Source: Enterobacteriaceae bacterium UBA5654 (GTDB lineage: Bacteria > Pseudomonadota > Gammaproteobacteria > Enterobacterales > Enterobacteriaceae). Taken from it: DNA of 64,000 nt. The position numbers were made by a program, and so were the translations under genes. The DNA lies in NCBI GenBank assembly GCA_002421005.1, contig DIJC01000004.1:310001-374000 (forward strand). Reading direction: 5' to 3'. Positions 51,068 to 60,094 of the stretch are shown piece after piece (the stretch's first letter is position 1; each line of letters opens with the position of its first letter). The notes below the pieces were generated by a model. It made no database searches. It was not told the DNA's origin and worked only from the letters and a program-made list of their open reading frames with translations.

Positions 51068-52660
51068 TTATTTCACATCTACCTGATAGAAAATGTGTTT
51101 CCCGAACGGGTCGATCTCATAGCCGCTGACGTTTTTGCGTACCGGCTCAAAAATGGTCGAGTGGGCAATCATCACGGCGGGCATCTGGTCATGCATCATT
51201 TGCTGCGCCTCTTTGTACAAAGCGGTGCGTTTGTCCTGATCGGTGATCGTTTTGGCTTCGGCGATGATCTTATCAAACGGCTTATAGCACCACTTCGCCG
51301 AGTTGGAGCCGCCGTTGGCGGAGGTGCAGGTAAACAGCGGGCCGAAGAAGTTATCCGGATCGCCGGTGGCGGTGGTCCAGCCCATTAAGGCCGCCTGATG
51401 CTCGCCGCTTTTGACGCGGTTCAGATATTCGCCCCACTCAAAGGTCACGATTTTCGCCTTCACGCCCACGTTTGCCCAGTCCGCCTGGATCATCTCCGCC
51501 ATCCGTTTAGCATTAGGGTTATACGGGCGCTGTACCGGCATCGCCCACAGGTCGATGGTCATGCCGTTAGCAAAACCGGCCTCTTTCAGCAGCGCTTTGG
51601 CTTTTGCCGGATCGTAGTCGTAATCCTTCAGTTCGCTGTCCGCGCTCCAGACGCCCGGCGGCAGGATGTTTTTGGCGGCGGTGCCGGTGCCCTGGAATAC
51701 TGCATCAATAATCGCCGGTTTGTTGATCGCCAGCGCCAGTGCCTGACGCACTTTGACGTTATCCAGCGGCGCTTTCTGGGTGTTGAAGGCGAGGAAGCCA
51801 GTATTCAGCCCGGCTTTGCTCATCAGATTGATGTCCGGGTTGGCTTTCATACGCGGTAAATCTGCCGGATTAGGGAACGGCAGTACCTGGCACTCGTTTT
51901 TCTCAAGCTTGGCAAAGCGCACCGACGCATCCGGGGTAATGCTGAAGACGAGGCGATCCAGTTTGGCCTTGCCGCCCCAGTATTGCGCGAACGCCGTGTA
52001 CAGAATGCGCGAATCCTTTTGATACTGCGCCAGTTTGAACGGCCCGGTGCCAATCGGCTGCATATCCACCCGCTCCGGCGTCCCGGCTTTCAGCATCGCG
52101 TCGGCGTATTCGGCGGAGAGGATCGAGGCAAAATACCAGCCCAGATCGGCGACAAACGGTGCTTCCGGGTGCGCAAGGTTAAAGCGCACCGTGTAGTCAT
52201 CGACTTTATCAATGCCGGTGATCAGCGTGCCGAATTCAAGGCTTTCAAAGTTGGAGTATGTACCGCCAGAGACTTTGTGATACGGATTGTTGGGATCTTT
52301 CTGGCGCATAAATGAGAAGATCACGTCATCGGCATTAAAGTCGCGCGTCGGGGTAAAGTATTTGTTGCTCTGAAATTTCACGCCCTTGCGCAGATGGAAG
52401 GTATAGGTCTTGCCATCTTCGCTGACCTCCCAGCGTTCTGCGAGGCTCGGCACCAGTTGCGTGGTGCCGACTTTAAAATCCACCAGCCGGTTATAAACCG
52501 GGACAGCGCTGGCATCCACGCTGGTGCCGGAAGTGTAAAGTTGCGGGTTGAAGTTTTCCGGCGATCCTTCTGAACAATAAACCAGCGTTTTCGCCGCAAC
52601 GGTGGAGCTAACCGTCAGCGCAGCCAGTGCCAGAGCAAGGGTTGATAATTTGCTTTTCAT
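51068..52660 (-). CDS. Dipeptide-binding protein DppA paralog
   Basis: The 530-residue SBP family 5 protein has a signal peptide (cleavage near VAAKT, residue 22) and is much closer to E. coli DppA than the first paralog: AKTLVYCSEGSPENFNPQLYTSGT, KTYTFHLRKGVKF, PIGTGPFKLAQYQKDSRI, MPVQRPYNPNAKRMAEMIQADWA, GDPDNFFGPLFTC. Start 52660 is chosen for its AGGA site and signal peptide. It stands alone with no permease genes and is divergent from a peptidase T homolog, suggesting coupled peptide capture and breakdown. Confidence 0.88.
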   Translation of the reverse strand: MKSKLSTLALALAALTVSSTVAAKTLVYCSEGSPENFNPQLYTSGTSVDASAVPVYNRLVDFKVGTTQLVPSLAERWEVSEDGKTYTFHLRKGVKFQSNKYFTPTRDFNADDVIFSFMRQKDPNNPYHKVSGGTYSNFESLEFGTLITGIDKVDDYTVRFNLAHPEAPFVADLGWYFASILSAEYADAMLKAGTPERVDMQPIGTGPFKLAQYQKDSRILYTAFAQYWGGKAKLDRLVFSITPDASVRFAKLEKNECQVLPFPNPADLPRMKANPDINLMSKAGLNTGFLAFNTQKAPLDNVKVRQALALAINKPAIIDAVFQGTGTAAKNILPPGVWSADSELKDYDYDPAKAKALLKEAGFANGMTIDLWAMPVQRPYNPNAKRMAEMIQADWANVGVKAKIVTFEWGEYLNRVKSGEHQAALMGWTTATGDPDNFFGPLFTCTSANGGSNSAKWCYKPFDKIIAEAKTITDQDKRTALYKEAQQMMHDQMPAVMIAHSTIFEPVRKNVSGYEIDPFGKHIFYQVDVK

Positions 52661-52778
52661 CACTTTTTCCTGTTTTCTTGAGTCTGTGGCGGATGACGTG
52701 CATGTCGTTTGCTGACTCATAAATACCATTAAAAACGTTTTGCAAGCACCTGATAACTCAAATAAAGAAGGAAAAACC

Positions 52779-54008
52779 ATGTCTTCGCCGTTAGCCAGTC
52801 AATTAACCCAACGCTTCTTCCGCTATCTTGCCATCAGCAGCCAGAGCGATCCGGCGGGGACCACCCTGCCCACCACGCCCGGTCAACACGAGATGGCGCG
52901 GGCGCTGGCAGCAGAGCTGGTGCAGTTTGGTCTGGAAGACATCGTGATTGACGAGCACGCCACGGTGACCGCCGTGAAAAAGGGCAATGTGCCCGGCGCA
53001 CCGCGCGTGGGCTTTATTACCCACATCGACACGGTGGATGTGGGACTGTCACCGGATATTCATCCGCAGATCCTGCGTTTTACTGGTGAAGATCTCTGTC
53101 TTAACGCGCAAAAGGACATCTGGCTGCGGGTCGATGAGCATCCTGAAATTCTGGCGTATCCGGGTGAAGAAATTATTTTTAGCGACGGCACCAGCGTGCT
53201 CGGCGCGGACAATAAAGCGGCGGTGACGGTGGTGATGACGCTGCTGGAAAACCTGACGGCAGAGCACCGCCACGGCGATATCGTGGTGGCGTTTGTGCCG
53301 GATGAAGAGGTCGGATTACGCGGGGCGAAAGCGCTGGATCTGCAACGCTTTGCGGTAGATTTCGCCTGGACCATTGACTGCTGCGAGCTGGGCGAAGTGG
53401 TGTATGAGAATTTTAACGCCGCGTCGGCAGAAATTCGTTTTACCGGCGTCACCGCGCACCCGATGTCCGCCAAAGGCGTGCTGGTAAACCCGCTGCTGAT
53501 GGCCTGTGATTTTATTAACGAATTTGACCGCCAGCAGACGCCGGAGCACACCGCCGACCGCGAAGGCTACGTCTGGTTTAACGGCATGGAAGCGGTACAG
53601 AGCTATGCAGTGTTGCAGGCCAGCATTCGCGATTTCGACCAGGACAGCTTTGCCCGGCGCAAAGCGCAGATTGGCGAGGTCGCCCGGCTGATCGCCGCGC
53701 GCCATCCGACGGCGAAGGTTGAATTTACGATTAGCGATATCTACAGCAACATCAGCAACGCTATGGGTGAAGATCGCCGGGCGGTGGATTTAATCTTCAG
53801 CGCCATGGAAACGCTGGGGATCACGCCGAAGCCCACGCCGATGCGCGGCGGCACCGACGGTGCGGCGCTCTCCGCCAAAGGTTTGCTGACCCCGAATTTT
53901 TTCACCGGCGCGCATAATTTCCACTCAAAATTTGAGTTTTTGCCGCTGAAATCCTTCGAGGCCTCGTACAACGTGGCGCTTCAGCTCTGCCTGCTGGCCG
54001 CGCGTTAA
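52779..54008 (+). CDS. Peptidase T homolog (M20B tripeptidase)
   Basis: The 409-residue M20B metallopeptidase has metal-site motifs GFITHIDTVD, SVLGADNKAAV, FVPDEEVGLRGA, WTIDCCELGE and the late GAHNFHSKFEF, all as in PepT. It removes N-terminal residues from tripeptides in the cytoplasm. ATG 52779 has AAGGA 7 bp ahead. It is divergent from the DppA paralog (118 bp between starts) and its stop overlaps the end of convergent tehB by 4 bp. It is likely a second PepT, since the classic pepT locus has different neighbours. Confidence 0.9.
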   Translation: MSSPLASQLTQRFFRYLAISSQSDPAGTTLPTTPGQHEMARALAAELVQFGLEDIVIDEHATVTAVKKGNVPGAPRVGFITHIDTVDVGLSPDIHPQILRFTGEDLCLNAQKDIWLRVDEHPEILAYPGEEIIFSDGTSVLGADNKAAVTVVMTLLENLTAEHRHGDIVVAFVPDEEVGLRGAKALDLQRFAVDFAWTIDCCELGEVVYENFNAASAEIRFTGVTAHPMSAKGVLVNPLLMACDFINEFDRQQTPEHTADREGYVWFNGMEAVQSYAVLQASIRDFDQDSFARRKAQIGEVARLIAARHPTAKVEFTISDIYSNISNAMGEDRRAVDLIFSAMETLGITPKPTPMRGGTDGAALSAKGLLTPNFFTGAHNFHSKFEFLPLKSFEASYNVALQLCLLAAR

Positions 54009-54601
54009 GCCGGTTTACGTGCCAGCAGCGTGGCAAAACGCAGCTTAATACGGTTTCCGTCGGCGTCGGTGCGGTGCAGCTCGCCGACGTCTTCATTGTA
54101 TTTAATCACGTCCCAGCCCGCATAATAATCGCGCAGTTCCCCCTCTTTAAAGGTAAATGGAAAGCCCACCGTGCAGGGGTAATCCCCGGTATCCATCGCC
54201 GCCACAATCAGATTATGGCCGCCGGGTTTGGTGCAACGCTGCATATTGGCAATCAGGCCGGGAATGGTTTTAGCCTCCAGAAACATCATCACCACGGTGG
54301 AGAGAATAAAATCGTACTCGCCATCGAAGGTGAGCGTATTCAGATCGGCCAGCGCCGGATGCAGATTTTCCAGCCCTTCCGCCACGCGGATGGTTTCCAG
54401 ATTATTAATGCTCGCCGGATTGCGATCCCACGCCGTTACCTCATAGCCGTTCGCCGCCAGCCACAGGCTGTTACGCCCGTTGCCGCAGCCTAAATCCAGG
54501 GTTTTACCCGGCTGCATATGGCGGGCAGCGTCTACAACGTCGGAATGGGTACGGGTTAAACCGTATTTTTCAGTAAAGTAATTCTCATCGCGGATGGTCA
54601 T
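54005..54601 (-). CDS. tehB: Tellurite-resistance SAM-dependent methyltransferase TehB
   Basis: The 198-residue class I methyltransferase matches E. coli TehB: SAM motif KTLDLGCGNGRNSLWLAANG (about 33-52), TFDGEYDFILSTVVMMFLEAKTIPGL, AAMDTGDYPCTVGFPFTFKEGELRDYY. It detoxifies tellurite and selenium oxyanions in a SAM-dependent manner. In E. coli it follows the membrane channel gene tehA; here no tehA is present, and the space upstream holds a decayed vapC fragment instead. The C-terminus overlaps the peptidase T homolog by 4 bp. Confidence 0.94.
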   Translation of the reverse strand: MTIRDENYFTEKYGLTRTHSDVVDAARHMQPGKTLDLGCGNGRNSLWLAANGYEVTAWDRNPASINNLETIRVAEGLENLHPALADLNTLTFDGEYDFILSTVVMMFLEAKTIPGLIANMQRCTKPGGHNLIVAAMDTGDYPCTVGFPFTFKEGELRDYYAGWDVIKYNEDVGELHRTDADGNRIKLRFATLLARKPA

Positions 54602-54631
54602 GATTTTTCCTGAGGGTTTTGCAGCGAAGTG

Positions 54632-54886
54632 TTAAGGATTTACCCAGTCTTCCAGCAGCAGTCCGGGGACACGCTGAAACTCGTGCGTGTTATTCGTCAC
54701 CACCACCGCGCCCACCGCAATGGCGCAGTCATTATTGCCGACCGGCGTACCGGCGGCAGCCAGGGCTGTTTTAATGTCGGTGGTGGCATCCACCGCCGCG
54801 CGATCCCATGGCAGAATAGCATCCAGACGGCGGCAGAAGGCTTCCACCAGCGCAGCATGACGTGGAGAAGCCAAACCCAGCTTATC
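54632..54886 (-). pseudogene. Decayed VapC-type PIN-domain toxin, C-terminal fragment
   Basis: The frame reads ASPRHAALVEAFCRRLDAI, LPWDRAAVDATTDIKTALA, GTPVGNNDCAIA, VGAVVVTNNTHEFQRVPGLL, LEDWVNP. This is the second half of a VapC/MvpT RNase toxin, including the late acidic NND and TNN..EF. The N-terminal half with the first catalytic aspartates is gone, an in-frame TGA lies at 54887-54889, and about five residues (normally GHAxxx after AIA) are missing inside. No vapB antitoxin gene is seen. It lies between tehB and ydcK, where E. coli has tehA. Confidence 0.8.
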
Positions 54887-54949
54887 TCACCGTCCGCCAT
54901 GTTCCAACACCTCTGCTATTTTTATCAAAGGCCGATCCGGGAGATGAAC

Positions 54950-55930
54950 ATGCAAAAGTACCGCCTTAGCGAGGAATCACGCGTTTATAGCTATCAGGAC
55001 CAGGGCGAAAACCACCGGGTGACGCTGTACCAGCTTATTGCCCTGCGCGATTTTGCCGATGTCACGGCGGGCAGCGAAGGCGGCTGGGTGGAGAATGAAG
55101 AGGCGTTAAGCCAGGCGGGAGACTGCTGGATTTATGATGTGAACAGCGCGGTGTTTGCCGAAGCGAAAGTGAGCGGTAACGCCCGCCTGACCCAGTGCTG
55201 CGTGGTCAGCCACGGGGCAACCATTGACGGCAATGCGTGGCTGGATGCGGCGCAGGTTTCCCATCGCGCCGCCATACGTGACAACGTCACCATTCAGCAG
55301 TCGACGGTGCGCGGTGAGTGTGAAATTTCCGGCGACGCGCGAGTTTTGCATAACAGCGAAATTGTTGCGGTACGGGGACTGACGCTGGAACGCGATCAAT
55401 GTCTGCACATTTACGACCGCGCCACGGTGGTGGCCTCGCGCATCGTCCATCAGGCGCAGATTTATGGCGATGCCATCGTCAGACATGCGTTTATTGAACA
55501 TCGGGCGGAAGTGTTTGATTTTGCTGTGCTCGAAGGCAATGAAGAAAATAACGTCTGGGTATGCGACTGCGCGAAGGTCTACGGGCACGCGCAGTTGATT
55601 GCCGGGACGGAAGAGGATGCGATCCCCACCCTGCGCTACAGCGCTCAGGTGGCGGAAAATGCGCGAGTGGAAGGGAATTGCGTGCTGAAACATCACGTGC
55701 TGGTTGGCGGAGACGCGCAGCTACGCGGCGGGCCGATCCTGATCGACGATAACGTGGTGATTCAGGGGCGAGCGCGCATCAGCGGCGACGTGATTATTGA
55801 GCACTTTATTGAACTGACTGATGACGCGGTGGTAGAAGCCTTCGCAGGCGACGTGCTGCACCTGCGCGACCATAAAGTGATTAACGGCGCGCAGCGCATT
55901 ACGCGCACGCCGCTGGCGGGGTTACTCTGA
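54950..55930 (+). CDS. ydcK: Left-handed beta-helix (hexapeptide-repeat) protein YdcK
   Basis: The 326-residue protein has the same length as E. coli YdcK and matches it closely, especially SRIVHQAQIYGDA, RAEVFDFAVLEGNEENNVWVCDCAKVYGHAQLIAGTEEDAIPTLRYS. It consists largely of hexapeptide repeats forming a left-handed beta helix, usual in acyltransferases, but no acyl-donor site can be assigned. The function is unknown. ATG 54950 has GGGAG 6 bp upstream; an ATG two codons earlier abuts that site. Its end overlaps convergent rimL by 9 bp. Confidence 0.92.
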   Translation: MQKYRLSEESRVYSYQDQGENHRVTLYQLIALRDFADVTAGSEGGWVENEEALSQAGDCWIYDVNSAVFAEAKVSGNARLTQCCVVSHGATIDGNAWLDAAQVSHRAAIRDNVTIQQSTVRGECEISGDARVLHNSEIVAVRGLTLERDQCLHIYDRATVVASRIVHQAQIYGDAIVRHAFIEHRAEVFDFAVLEGNEENNVWVCDCAKVYGHAQLIAGTEEDAIPTLRYSAQVAENARVEGNCVLKHHVLVGGDAQLRGGPILIDDNVVIQGRARISGDVIIEHFIELTDDAVVEAFAGDVLHLRDHKVINGAQRITRTPLAGLL

Positions 55931-56479
55931 ATCCGGGTCAACAATGCGGGCGTAGATATTCTGATCGTCATAGCTGCCGTTGAGAAATTCCGCCTGCTTC
56001 AGACAGCCTTCAAGAGTAAAACCATTGCGGCGGGCGAGTTCATTGCTCGCGGTGTTGGCAACCCGGCATTTAATCACGAAGCGGCGCAGTTCTCCGCGCG
56101 CCACGTAATGCGCCATCAGCGCCTGTAACGCCTGCGACATCACCCCCTTCCCCTGCTGGTCTTGATCCAGCCAGTAGCCGATATAAGCCGTTTTATTCAG
56201 CGGCTCGATCAGGTTAAAGGAGATCACGCCGATCAGCGTTTCCTGCGCAAAAATAAGATACATTTTGGCGTAGCCGCGCTGGTGCAGCATCACGTTACCC
56301 TGCACATTTTTGCGGGTATCGCTTTCGTCATTTACCGTTTGCGGCCAGTTCAGCGAGCCTTGCAGCCAGTCTTTGTTTTTTTGCACCAGCGCGTACAGGG
56401 CGCTGACAAAACCTTCATCGACCGCCCGCAGCGTGAGGGCGTCGTTGACCGGGATAATATCGATGGATTCAGCGGACAT
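55922..56479 (-). CDS. rimL: Ribosomal protein L7/L12 serine N-acetyltransferase RimL
   Basis: The 185-residue GNAT enzyme matches E. coli RimL (179): KDWLQGSLNWPQ, DTRKNVQGNVMLHQRGYAKM, the acetyl-CoA region WLDQDQQGKGVMSQALQALM, RRFVIKCRVANTASNELARRNGF, LEGCLKQAEFLNGSYDD. It acetylates the N-terminal serine of L12 to make L7. Start 56479 has GGAG 6 bp ahead. In E. coli ydcH lies between rimL and opgD; here only 54 bp separate them and ydcH is absent. Confidence 0.94.
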   Translation of the reverse strand: MSAESIDIIPVNDALTLRAVDEGFVSALYALVQKNKDWLQGSLNWPQTVNDESDTRKNVQGNVMLHQRGYAKMYLIFAQETLIGVISFNLIEPLNKTAYIGYWLDQDQQGKGVMSQALQALMAHYVARGELRRFVIKCRVANTASNELARRNGFTLEGCLKQAEFLNGSYDDQNIYARIVDPDSE

Positions 56480-56533
56480 ATCCTGCTCCAGAAGCGGGCC
56501 GGGCCTGGACATCAGACCCGGCGGAGTAAAACG

Positions 56534-58189
56534 TTAGCGCATCACGCGGTCGTCAACGTAATTACGCTTATCAGGCGCGGGCGGGAAATACTGATACAGC
56601 CAGGTTTCGCTGATCGCATCACTCTGGCAGCGCAGGAACATCCGCATATCGACCGGATCGGTGGCGTCGGAGGTCGGATACCAGTCGAACAGAATGCGAT
56701 AACCATCAAACGGCTCGACGTACAGAATTTCTACCTGCTTCGCCTCGCCGCTGGAGAGGGTGATCACCGGCTCAATGCCTTTCGGCGCAGCGGCTTTCAG
56801 ATCGCCGCCCACAAAATCAATCGCAAAACGGCGCGCCCATTTTTCCGGGAAGTGCTCGCCCGGTGCCCAGCCCTCCGGGAATGCGCCCATGCCGGTGCGC
56901 GTTGCCAGTACCCGCGCCAGCGGAGAGCGGACCGGCGGCTGCGCGCTCCAGTAGAGGCGGTATTTGAAATCCAGATCGTCGCCCGCCCGCACCGGTTTTT
57001 CCGGCTGCCAGAAGCAGACGATGTTATCCAGCGTTTCGCCGGTGGTCGGGATCTCCATCAGGCTGACCGCCCCTTTGCCCCACTTGTTGCGCGGCTCGAC
57101 CCACAGGCTGGGACGTTTGTTGTACCAGCCCATCACGTCCTGGTAATGCGAGAAATCGCGATCCAGTTGCAGCAGCCCGAAGCCTTTCGGGTTGGTATCG
57201 ACGTAGGCGTTAAACTGGAGTTTTTGCGGGTTATTCAGCGGGCGGCAAATCCACTCGCCGTTGCCCAACCACATGGCAAGACGGTCGGAGTCATGAATTT
57301 GCGGATGCAGCGTGTCGCACATCCGGCGCTCGTTGTTGCCGCAACTGAACATGCTGGTCATCGGCGCGATGCCGAGCTGTTTGATATCTTTACGCGCATA
57401 GATGTGATTCTCCACATCCATAATCACCTGGCTTTCTTCGCAGTGGATCACGAATTTATAAGCGCCGGTAACGCTGGCGCTGTCGAGCAGCGCATAGACG
57501 GTAAAGGTGGTTGCGCCGGGCTTGACGGTTTCAAACCAGAACGAAGTGAAGTCCGGGAACTCTTCCAGCGAATCGGTGAAGGTATTCACCGCCAGCCCAC
57601 GGGCGGAAAGGCCGTACTGATAAGTGCTGTCTACCGCACGGAAATAGCTGGCACCGAGGAAGGAGACGATATCGCGCCGCGCCAGTTCGGGTGCTTTAAA
57701 CGCGCGGAAACCCGCGAAGCCAAGATCGGTCTGCCCGACCAGTTGGCGGGTATCAACGCCCGCATCGTTATAGCGGAACAGCTCCGGGCGGAAGTGAATC
57801 TCGCGCGCCCGCTGGCTGGCGGCATCGAGCGAGAACATCCGCACCCGGCGGCGAAACCCCATGCCGACATGGAAAAACTGCACGTCAAGCTGGCGGCCAT
57901 CGATATTGTTCCACAGCGAATGCGCCGCGTCATACTGAATGCTGTTGTAAGCCTGCGGCGTGAGGGTCGCCAGCGTATCGGGCAGCGGGCGCGGTGCCCC
58001 GACCCACGGCTGCTTAGCCAGATCGCGCGCCCTGGATTGCAGCGAAGCAAAGTCGAAGGGTTGGGTCTGGCCGTCGGCGATATCCGACTCTTCCGCGAAT
58101 GCCGCGCGGGAGAATAGCGCCGATATTCCTGACGTACCGCACACGGCGGCGGCAGCCATTGAAGTTTTTAGAAATCTTCTGCGATTCAT
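56534..58189 (-). CDS. opgD: Periplasmic glucans biosynthesis protein OpgD (MdoD)
   Basis: The 551-residue protein has a twin-arginine signal peptide (NRRRFLKTSMAAAAV, cleavage after AAFA near residue 32) for folded export to the periplasm. It is followed by the MdoG/OpgD beta-sandwich domains (QPFDFASLQSRARDLAKQPW, SYFRAVDSTYQYGLSARGLAVNT, SLMEIPTTGETLDNIVCFW, RVLATRTGMG). The length equals E. coli OpgD. It controls the backbone length of osmoregulated periplasmic glucans. The 238-bp upstream gap to ydcJ contains no gene. Confidence 0.95.
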   Translation of the reverse strand: MNRRRFLKTSMAAAAVCGTSGISALFSRAAFAEESDIADGQTQPFDFASLQSRARDLAKQPWVGAPRPLPDTLATLTPQAYNSIQYDAAHSLWNNIDGRQLDVQFFHVGMGFRRRVRMFSLDAASQRAREIHFRPELFRYNDAGVDTRQLVGQTDLGFAGFRAFKAPELARRDIVSFLGASYFRAVDSTYQYGLSARGLAVNTFTDSLEEFPDFTSFWFETVKPGATTFTVYALLDSASVTGAYKFVIHCEESQVIMDVENHIYARKDIKQLGIAPMTSMFSCGNNERRMCDTLHPQIHDSDRLAMWLGNGEWICRPLNNPQKLQFNAYVDTNPKGFGLLQLDRDFSHYQDVMGWYNKRPSLWVEPRNKWGKGAVSLMEIPTTGETLDNIVCFWQPEKPVRAGDDLDFKYRLYWSAQPPVRSPLARVLATRTGMGAFPEGWAPGEHFPEKWARRFAIDFVGGDLKAAAPKGIEPVITLSSGEAKQVEILYVEPFDGYRILFDWYPTSDATDPVDMRMFLRCQSDAISETWLYQYFPPAPDKRNYVDDRVMR

Positions 58190-58385
58190 GCCTGGAAAAC
58201 GTCCTTAGGTCAGCAAAATGGACCCCGCCGTTGCTCATTAACGCAGCAAGTCAGAGCGCGTCCGAAAGCGCCCACTTTAGACAAATTTCATTGATAAACC
58301 AATTGTTGCGCGCGGAAAATCTGCGCCAGACGGAAAATTTATGTTGTCGAGGAGATTAGCCTGAATCGCGGGTAAAGTTATGTTT

Positions 58386-58423
58386 AAAAAATCCCCGTTT
58401 TAGTCAGAACACGGGGATTTTTT
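58386..58423. terminator. Bidirectional terminator after ydcJ
   Basis: AAAAAATCCCCG and CGGGGATTTTTT form a symmetric A/T-flanked hairpin 4 bp past the ydcJ stop. It can act on either strand. Confidence 0.92.
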
Positions 58424-58427
58424 CTGC

Positions 58428-59771
58428 TCAGAGGAGACCACAGCGCCGCCTGCTTCGGTCTTCCGCCTGCTGATAGAGGGTGAATTCATCAAGCACCGGG
58501 CAGCCGAGCGCCTGCTCAAAGGCTTCGCGCGAGGCGTTACCGTGGCGGCGGGCCTGGGTTTCATTGCCCAGATTGGACTGAAAAATCCCGGCGGCGCTGA
58601 CCGGTAAAAAATCCTCGTAGATGATGGGCTGCGCCACCAGCCAGCCGCGCTCGATCAGCGGCTGCGGATCGTCGCCGGGATGAATGGCCTGGCGGTGCGC
58701 TTCTCCCGCCGGGGTCAGGCGATAACGATAGTAGGCCAGCCCCTGACGCCGCAGGAAAATATCGCTGTCGGGGAAGCGCTTAAAGACGTCCTGCAAATGC
58801 AGCTGGTGGGTCAGGTTATCTTTACCGGTTCCCGCCTCGCCGAGCAACTGGTCATACAGCGCCCGGCCTTTCGGCGTCAGCGCTACCCCGCGCTGTTCAA
58901 TTTCGCCAAACCGCGCGGTGTGGGTTCCCTGATGGCTGCCCGCAAACAGCACCGGCTCTTCCAGCGCTTTAAAGCTGGTTTGCCGCAGCAGGATCGGCAC
59001 TTCGCGCCGGGGCGGGCCTTCAATCAGGATTTTCGGCTCGATGCCGCATTCCGGCATCAGCGCTTGCACCCGGTCGATGTCCAGCGTGCGCGGGGTCAAA
59101 TGATTGATATGGCAGCCGGGGAAGCAGACCACATCGGCAATCAATCGATGCTGCTGGTTTAAGGCGTGATAGGTTTCTTCATCTACCGTGGCATGGCGAT
59201 GCCAGCGGAACGTTTCCAGCGCTTCACGGACAAATTCCGCGCCCTGCGTCACGGTAAATGCGCCCTGCTGCTCATAAAGCTCCATCAGCGCCCGGCAGCG
59301 GGGTGTAAAAATATCACGCAGCGCCAGGGTCGCCATCGCCCTTTCGCGCAGGCGGCTGTCGTCAATCAATTCGGGGCGCAATAACGAGGTAAAAATGCGA
59401 AACGGATTGCGGGCCAGCGCCTCATCCTCAGTCGGGCGAAAAGCCGTGGAGTGGACCGGCACGCCCGCCTGCGACAAATCATAATAGCTGACCGGAAACA
59501 TGCCCATAATGGCGAACATTCGCCGCAGCGTCGCCAGTTCCTGGGCGGTGCCGACGCGAATTGCCCCGTGGCGCTCGACGTTTAATCGTGCGAGCTCGTC
59601 GGCGTTTGCCAGCTGTTCATGCAGGCGCGGATTGTTTTCCAGTACCGCCAGATTCACATCTGCGACCAGCTCCAGTAACGTCCCGTACTGGGGAACTTCC
59701 TGCTGGTACATTGCCGACATAGCCTGCGAAAATTGTTCCCGAATCTCATCAGCCGTGATGGTGTTCGCCAT
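58428..59771 (-). CDS. ydcJ: DUF1338 metalloenzyme YdcJ (HglS-like)
   Basis: The 447-residue protein is near-identical to E. coli YdcJ. The vicinal-oxygen-chelate metal residues of the DUF1338 family appear in RWHRHATVDEETYH (about 190) and VVCFPGCHINHLTPRTLDI (about 215-233), with EPKILIEGPPRREVPILLRQTSF nearby. Characterised DUF1338 relatives (HglS) are iron-dependent enzymes converting 2-oxoadipate to 2-hydroxyglutarate in lysine breakdown; whether YdcJ does so is not established here. It is divergent from its regulator-like neighbour ydcI. Confidence 0.94.
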   Translation of the reverse strand: MANTITADEIREQFSQAMSAMYQQEVPQYGTLLELVADVNLAVLENNPRLHEQLANADELARLNVERHGAIRVGTAQELATLRRMFAIMGMFPVSYYDLSQAGVPVHSTAFRPTEDEALARNPFRIFTSLLRPELIDDSRLRERAMATLALRDIFTPRCRALMELYEQQGAFTVTQGAEFVREALETFRWHRHATVDEETYHALNQQHRLIADVVCFPGCHINHLTPRTLDIDRVQALMPECGIEPKILIEGPPRREVPILLRQTSFKALEEPVLFAGSHQGTHTARFGEIEQRGVALTPKGRALYDQLLGEAGTGKDNLTHQLHLQDVFKRFPDSDIFLRRQGLAYYRYRLTPAGEAHRQAIHPGDDPQPLIERGWLVAQPIIYEDFLPVSAAGIFQSNLGNETQARRHGNASREAFEQALGCPVLDEFTLYQQAEDRSRRRCGLL

Positions 59772-60094
59772 GATGTCTGCCTCCAGTGAATACTCTCTGG
59801 AGTGTAGAAAAGCGCTTTCATTCGTGTGGGAAGAATTTACGATTTGTGATCGCCGCCGATCTTCCTTAACTCAGCAGATTATTCAGCTTTTCATGACCGC
59901 TGCTTATGGAAAATCGCGCCAGCTTTTACTTAAAATTAACCTATGCAAAAAGTCTTAAAGGACAATCTGCTGATTTACAGGGTAATTCACATCATGTCCC
60001 CAAAAATTAAATGTTAATGAAATTTTGCTAGCAAGTTATCAAAATTAAATAAGTTTACTTGTCACCCGTGCCGCTGTGTTTTAAACATCTGGCT
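59772..60094. promoter_or_regulatory. 323-bp AT-rich divergent regulatory region ydcJ-ydcI
   Basis: There is no gene in this gap between divergent ydcJ and ydcI. It holds a CTCCAG/CTGGAG inverted repeat (59781-59802) next to ydcJ and a perfect 10-bp palindrome TTGCTAGCAA (60025-60034) near ydcI, in an A/T-rich stretch. The palindrome is a candidate LysR-type site for YdcI autoregulation and ydcJ control. Confidence 0.4.

Noticed and set aside
54629..54949. A 107-codon N-terminal extension of YdcK
   Set aside because: The extension is antisense to the vapC fragment, E. coli YdcK has the 326-residue length, and the ribosome site supports ATG 54950.
56162..58117. A 651-codon plus-strand frame opposite opgD and rimL
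   Set aside because: It spans two well-identified minus-strand genes in antisense and has no domain of its own.
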